A DNA stretch of 64,000 nucleotides. Source: Salvelinus alpinus. Taxonomy: Eukaryota; Chordata; Actinopteri; Salmoniformes; Salmonidae. A program made the position numbers and the translations under genes. Positions 59,975 through 64,000 of this stretch are shown piece after piece. The stretch is taken from contig NC_092096.1 of NCBI RefSeq assembly GCF_045679555.1, forward strand, positions 17,636,771 through 17,700,770. Direction: 5' to 3'. The first letter of the stretch is position 1; each line of letters opens with the position of its first letter. Under the pieces are notes generated by a model. That model was given only the letters and a program-made list of their open reading frames with translations, did no database searches and was not told the origin of the DNA.

Positions 59975-60522
59975 AGGAACCATGGTCTCTCTCTCTGATC
60001 CCAAGCTTTATACTGCAGCTAGCAGTAGGACAGTATGGAACCATGGTCTCTCTCTCTGATCCCAAGCTTTATACTGCAGCTAGCAGTAGGACAGTATAGA
60101 ACCATGGTCTCTCTCTGATCCCAAGCTTTATACTGCAGCTAGCAGTAGGACAGTATGGAACCACGGTCTCTCTGTCTGATCCCAAGCTTTATACTGCAGC
60201 TAGCAGTAGGACAGTATGGAACCACGGTCTCTCTGTCTGATCCCAAGCTTTATACTGCAGCTAGCAGTAGGACAGTATGGAACCATGGTCTCTCTGTCTG
60301 ATCCCAAGCTTTATACTGCAGCTAGCAGTAGGACAGTATAGAACCATGGTCTCTCTCTCTGATCCCAAGCTTTATACTGCAGCTAGCAGTAGGACAGTAT
60401 GGAACCATGGTCTCTGTCTGATCCCAAGCTTTATACTGCAGCTAGCAGTAGGACAGTATAGAACCATGGTCTCTCTCTCTGATCCCAAGCTTTATACTGC
60501 AGCTAGCAGTAGGACAGTATGA
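59975..60522. repeat. 59-61-bp minisatellite (intron 20)
   Basis: Nine copies of a unit containing GATCCCAAGCTTTATACTGC, AGCTAGCAGTAGGACAGTAT and GAACCATGGTCTCTCT. Length variation comes from the TC run. Confidence 0.94.
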
Positions 60523-60580
60523 AAACATTCATCATTTCCAATTCCTGACATATTCTCTTATAGAACCACTTCAACAGGTT

Positions 60581-60925
60581 CCTAGCGTTTAAGAGCGTTG
60601 GGTCAGTAACCGAAAGGTCGCTGGCTCGAATCCCTGAGACAAATCTGTTGATGTTTCCTTGAGCAAGGCAATGAACCCTAATTGCTCTTGTAAGTTGCTC
60701 TGGATAAGAGCATCTGCTAAATCAGTGATTCCCAACCAGGGCTACTAGGACCCTGGGGGCACTTGGACTATCCACAGGGGTACTTGAGAAGACTCATGAC
60801 ACCATAGGTCTACTGGTAACATCCACATGAGGGGGTACTGCGGGCAGAGCAACATTTAGCTGTTGGTACAGTAACAGGTTGGGAACCACTGTGCTAAATG
60901 ACTAACATGGACATGTAAAATGTAG
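60581..60925 (+). mobile_element. tRNA-derived SINE interrupted by a MITE
   Basis: TTAAGAGCGTTGGGTCAGTA (A-box region) then CCGAAAGGTCGCTGGCTCGA ATCC (B box GGCTCGAATCC, 60623-60633), GAGCAAGGCAATGAACCCTA and GGATAAGAGCATCTGCTAAA. By recall this is the common salmonid tRNA-derived SINE. Its 3' tail (TGACTAACATGGACATGTAA) resumes after a 169-bp insertion at 60723-60891. Confidence 0.88.
60723..60891. mobile_element. hAT-type MITE nested in a SINE
   Basis: A 169-bp insertion with terminal inverted repeats CAGTGATTCCCAACC and GGTTGGGAACCACTG (one mismatch). It is flanked by a perfect 8-bp target-site duplication, TGCTAAAT (60715-60722 and 60892-60899). CAGTG ends plus an 8-bp duplication are the hallmark of hAT transposons. 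It has no coding capacity. Confidence 0.92.
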
Positions 60926-60945
60926 TACAGTATACCTTCATAAGA

Positions 60946-63900
60946 GGAAGTCAGAGAACACATTCTACCCTCTGTCTGTTCCAGAAGTTAGAGAACACAT
61001 TCCTCCCTCTGTCTGTTCCAGAAGTTAGAGAACACATTCCTCCCTCTGTCTGTTCCAGAAGTTAGAGAACACGTTCCTCCCTCTGTCTGTTCCAGAAGTT
61101 AGAGAACACGTTCTACCCTCTGTCTGTTCCAGAAGTTAGAGAACACGTTCCTCCCTCTGTCTGTTCCAGAAGTCAGAGAACACGTTCCTCCCTCTGTCTG
61201 TTCCAGAAGTCAGAGAACATGTTCCTCCCTCTGTCTGTTCCAGAAGTTAGAGAACACGTTCCTCCCTCTGTCTGTTCCAGAAGTTAGAGAACACGTTCCT
61301 CCCTCTGTCTGTTCCAGAAGTTAGAGAACACATTCCTCCCTCTGTCTGTTCCAGAAGTTAGAGAACACGTTCCTCCCTCTGTCTGTTTCAGAAGTTAGAG
61401 AACACATTCTTCCCTCTGTCTGTTCCAGAAGTCAGAGAACATGTTCCTCCCTCTGTATGTTCCAGAAGTTAGAGAACACGTTCTTCCCTCTGTCTGTTCC
61501 AGAAGTCAGAGAACATGTTCCTCCCTCTGTCTGTTCCAGAAGTCAGAGAACATGTTCCTCCCTCTGTCTGTTCCAGAAGTCAGAGAACATGTTCCTCCCT
61601 CTGTCTGTTCCAGAAGTTAGAGAACACGTTCCTCCCTCTGTCTGTTTCAGAAGTTAGAGAACACATTCTTCCCTCTGTCTGTTCCAGAAGTCAGAGAACA
61701 TGTTCCTCCCTCTGTCTGTTCCAGAAGTCAGAGAACATGTTCCTCCCTCTGTCTGTTCCAGAAGTTAGAGAACACGTTCTACCCTCTGTCTGTTCCAGAA
61801 GTTAGAGAACACATTCTTCCCTCTGTCTGTTCCAGAAGTCAGAGAACATGTTCCTCCCTCTGTCTGTTCCAGAAGTTAGAGAACACATTCCTCCCTCTGT
61901 CTGTTCCAGAAGTTAGAGAACACGTTCCTCCCTCTGTCTGTTCCAGAAGTTAGAGAACACGTTCCTCCCTCTGTCTGTTCCAGAAGTTAGAGAACACGTT
62001 CCTCCCTCTGTCTGTTCCAGAAGTTAGAGAACACGTTCCTCCCTCTGTCTGTTCCAGAAGTTAGAGAACACATTCCTCCCTCTGTCTGTTCCAGAAGTTA
62101 GAGAACACGTTCCTCCCTCTGTCTGTTCCAGAAGTTAGAGAACACGTTCCTCCCTCTGTCTGTTCCAGAAGTTAGAGAACACGTTCTACCCTCTGTCTGT
62201 TCCAGAAGTTAGAGAACACGTTCCTCCCTCTGTCTGTTCCAGAAGTCAGAGAACACGTTCCTCCCTCTGTCTGTTCCAGAAGTCAGAGAACATGTTCCTC
62301 CCTCTGTCTGTTCCAGAAGTTAGAGAACACGTTCCTCCCTCTGTCTGTTCCAGAAGTTAGAGAACACATTCCTCCCTCTGTCTGTTCCAGAAGTTAGAGA
62401 ACACATTCCTCCCTCTGTCTGTTCCAGAAGTTAGAGAACACATTCCTCCCTCTGTCTGTTCCAGAAGTTAGAGAACACGTTCTACCCTCTGTCTGTTCCA
62501 GAAGTTAGAGAACACGTTCCTCCCTCTGTCTGTTCCAGAAGTCAGAGAACACGTTCCTCCCTCTGTCTGTTCCAGAAGTTAGAGAACACGTTCCTCCCTC
62601 TGTCTGTTCCAGAAGTCAGAGAACACGTTCCTCCCTCTGTCTGTTCCAGAAGTCAGAGAACATGTTCCTCCCTCTGTCTGTTCCAGAAGTTAGAGAACAC
62701 GTTCCTCCCTCTGTCTGTTCCAGAAGTTAGAGAACACATTCCTCCCTCTGTCTGTTCCAGAAGTCAGAGAACATGTTCCTCCCTCTGTCTGTTCCAGAAG
62801 TTAGAGAACACGTTCCTCCCTCTGTCTGTTTCAGAAGTTAGAGAACACATTCTTCCCTCTGTCTGTTCCAGAAGTCAGAGAACATGTTCCTCCCTCTGTC
62901 TGTTCCAGAAGTTAGAGAACACATTCTTCCCTCTGTCTGTTCCAGAAGTCAGAGAACACGTTCCTCCCTCTGTCTGTTCCAGAAGTTAGAGAACACATTC
63001 CTCCCTCTGTCTGTTCCAGAAGTTAGAGAACACATTCCTCCCTCTGTCTGTTCCAGAAGTTAGAGAACACATTCCTCCCTCTGTCTGTTCCAGAAGTTAG
63101 AGAACATGTTCCTCCCTCTGTCTGTTCCAGAAGTTAGAGAACACGTTCCTCCCTCTGTCTGTTCCAGAAGTTAGAGAACACGTTCCTCCCTCTGTCTGTT
63201 CCAGAAGTTAGAGAACACGTTCCTCCCTCTGTCTGTTCCAGAAGTTAGAGAACACATTCCTCCCTCTGTCTGTTCCAGAAGTTAGAGAACACATTCCTCC
63301 CTCTGTCTGTTCCAGAAGTTAGAGAACACGTTCCTCCCTCTGTCTGTTCCAGAAGTTAGAGAACACGTTCCTCCCTCTGTCTGTTTCAGAAGTTAGAGAA
63401 CACGTTCTTCCCTCTGTCTGTTCCAGAAGTCAGAGAACATGTTCCTCCCTCTGTCTGTTCCAGAAGTTAGAGAACACGTTCTTCCCTCTGTCTGTTCCAG
63501 AAGTCAGAGAACATGTTCCTCCCTCTGTCTGTTCCAGAAGTCAGAGAACATGTTCCTCCCTCTGTCTGTTCCAGAAGTCAGAGAACATGTTCCTCCCTCT
63601 GTCTGTTCCAGAAGTTAGAGAACACGTTCCTCCCTCTGTCTGTTTCAGAAGTTAGAGAACACATTCTTCCCTCTGTCTGTTCCAGAAGTCAGAGAATATG
63701 TTCCTCCCTCTGTCTGTTCCAGAAGTTAGAGAACACATTCTTCCCTCTGTCTGTTCCAGAAGTCAGAGAACATGTTCCTCCCTCTGTCTGTTCCAGAAGT
63801 TAGAGAACACATTCCTCCCTCTGTCTGTTCCAGAAGTTAGAGAACACGTTCCTCCCTCTGTCTGTTCCAGAAGTTAGAGAACACGTTCCTCCCTCTGTCT

Positions 63901-64000
63901 GTTCCAGAAGTTAGAGAACACGTTCCTCCCTCTGTCTGTTCCAGAAGTTAGAGAACACGTTCCTCCCTCTGTCTGTTCCAGAAGTTAGAGAACACGTTCC
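60946..64000 (+). repeat. 37-bp minisatellite of acceptor-like units (intron 20)
   Basis: At least 82 copies of a 37-bp unit (CCTCCCTCTGTCTGTTCCAG followed by AAGTTAGAGAACACGTT), continuing off the right edge. Variants are GTTAGAG/GTCAGAG, ACACG/ACACA/ACATG, TTCTACC/TTCTTCC and GTTTCAG. Each copy is a long pyrimidine tract ending TTCCAG followed by an open start (AAG TTA GAG AAC), which is a textbook 3' splice site. By analogy with intron 15, the last copy outside the window may be the real exon 21 acceptor. Longer blocks recur: for example the order of variants near 61130-61260 is repeated near 62190-62320. Confidence 0.95.

Noticed and set aside
61457..63803. 96-codon forward ORFs (PLSVPEVREHVPPSVCSRS-type) in the intron 20 array
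   Set aside because: They are caused by GTCAGAG variants that remove a stop. The frame rotates with each 37-bp unit, and the sequence is more simply read as repeated acceptor-like units.

Overview
The window is vertebrate nuclear DNA, almost certainly from a salmonid fish (salmon, trout, char or whitefish). I infer this from several repeats recognised by eye: two Tc1-like transposons of the kind abundant in salmonids, two tRNA-derived SINEs with salmonid-type tails, palindromic AATGGCACCCTATTCCCTA elements, and introns full of minisatellites. No bacterial, phage or viral gene organisation is visible.

Layout. Positions 1-27741 are one satellite of about 69 bp per unit, running off the left edge and ending at a 100-N assembly gap (27742-27841). 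Right of the gap is a different 60-bp minisatellite (to about 29000). Positions 29000-46400 hold no gene I can recognise. They carry a chain of independent tandem arrays: 43-, 42- and 14-bp repeats, GA-rich tracts, (CA)n, a CT-rich array of about 2.3 kb, a 49-bp array, a degenerate Tc1-like element, 26-31-bp and 40-bp arrays, (TG)87, a 19-bp array of 1.8 kb and a 37-bp array of 2.5 kb. A SINE follows, then a GC-box-containing promoter-like region.

The only real protein-coding gene found is on the + strand from 46493: the fish orthologue of GSAP (gamma-secretase activating protein, the pigeon-homologue family). Twenty consecutive coding exons can be placed (46493-59792), giving 560 codons in one unbroken frame. 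All acceptors are AG. All donors are GT except that of intron 12, which must be GC. The last third of the protein lies beyond the right edge, and the window ends inside a large 37-bp array in intron 20.

The most unusual structure is how tandem repeats coincide with splice sites of this gene. Intron 15 is about 113 tandem copies of a 35-bp unit that contains the exon 16 acceptor and the first bases of exon 16; the last copy is the real splice site. The donor of exon 16 opens directly into a GGAAT/TAGAA pentanucleotide array that repeats the donor sequence. The donor end of exon 20 is partly duplicated about 125 bp downstream. Intron 20 ends, at the window edge, in at least 82 copies of a 37-bp unit that is itself a strong acceptor-like sequence (pyrimidine tract, TTCCAG, then an open reading start). 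A CT-rich array at 32.6-34.9 kb has the same architecture but no recognised gene.

All homology statements rest on recall of protein families and repeat sequences; nothing was searched or computed beyond hand reading.
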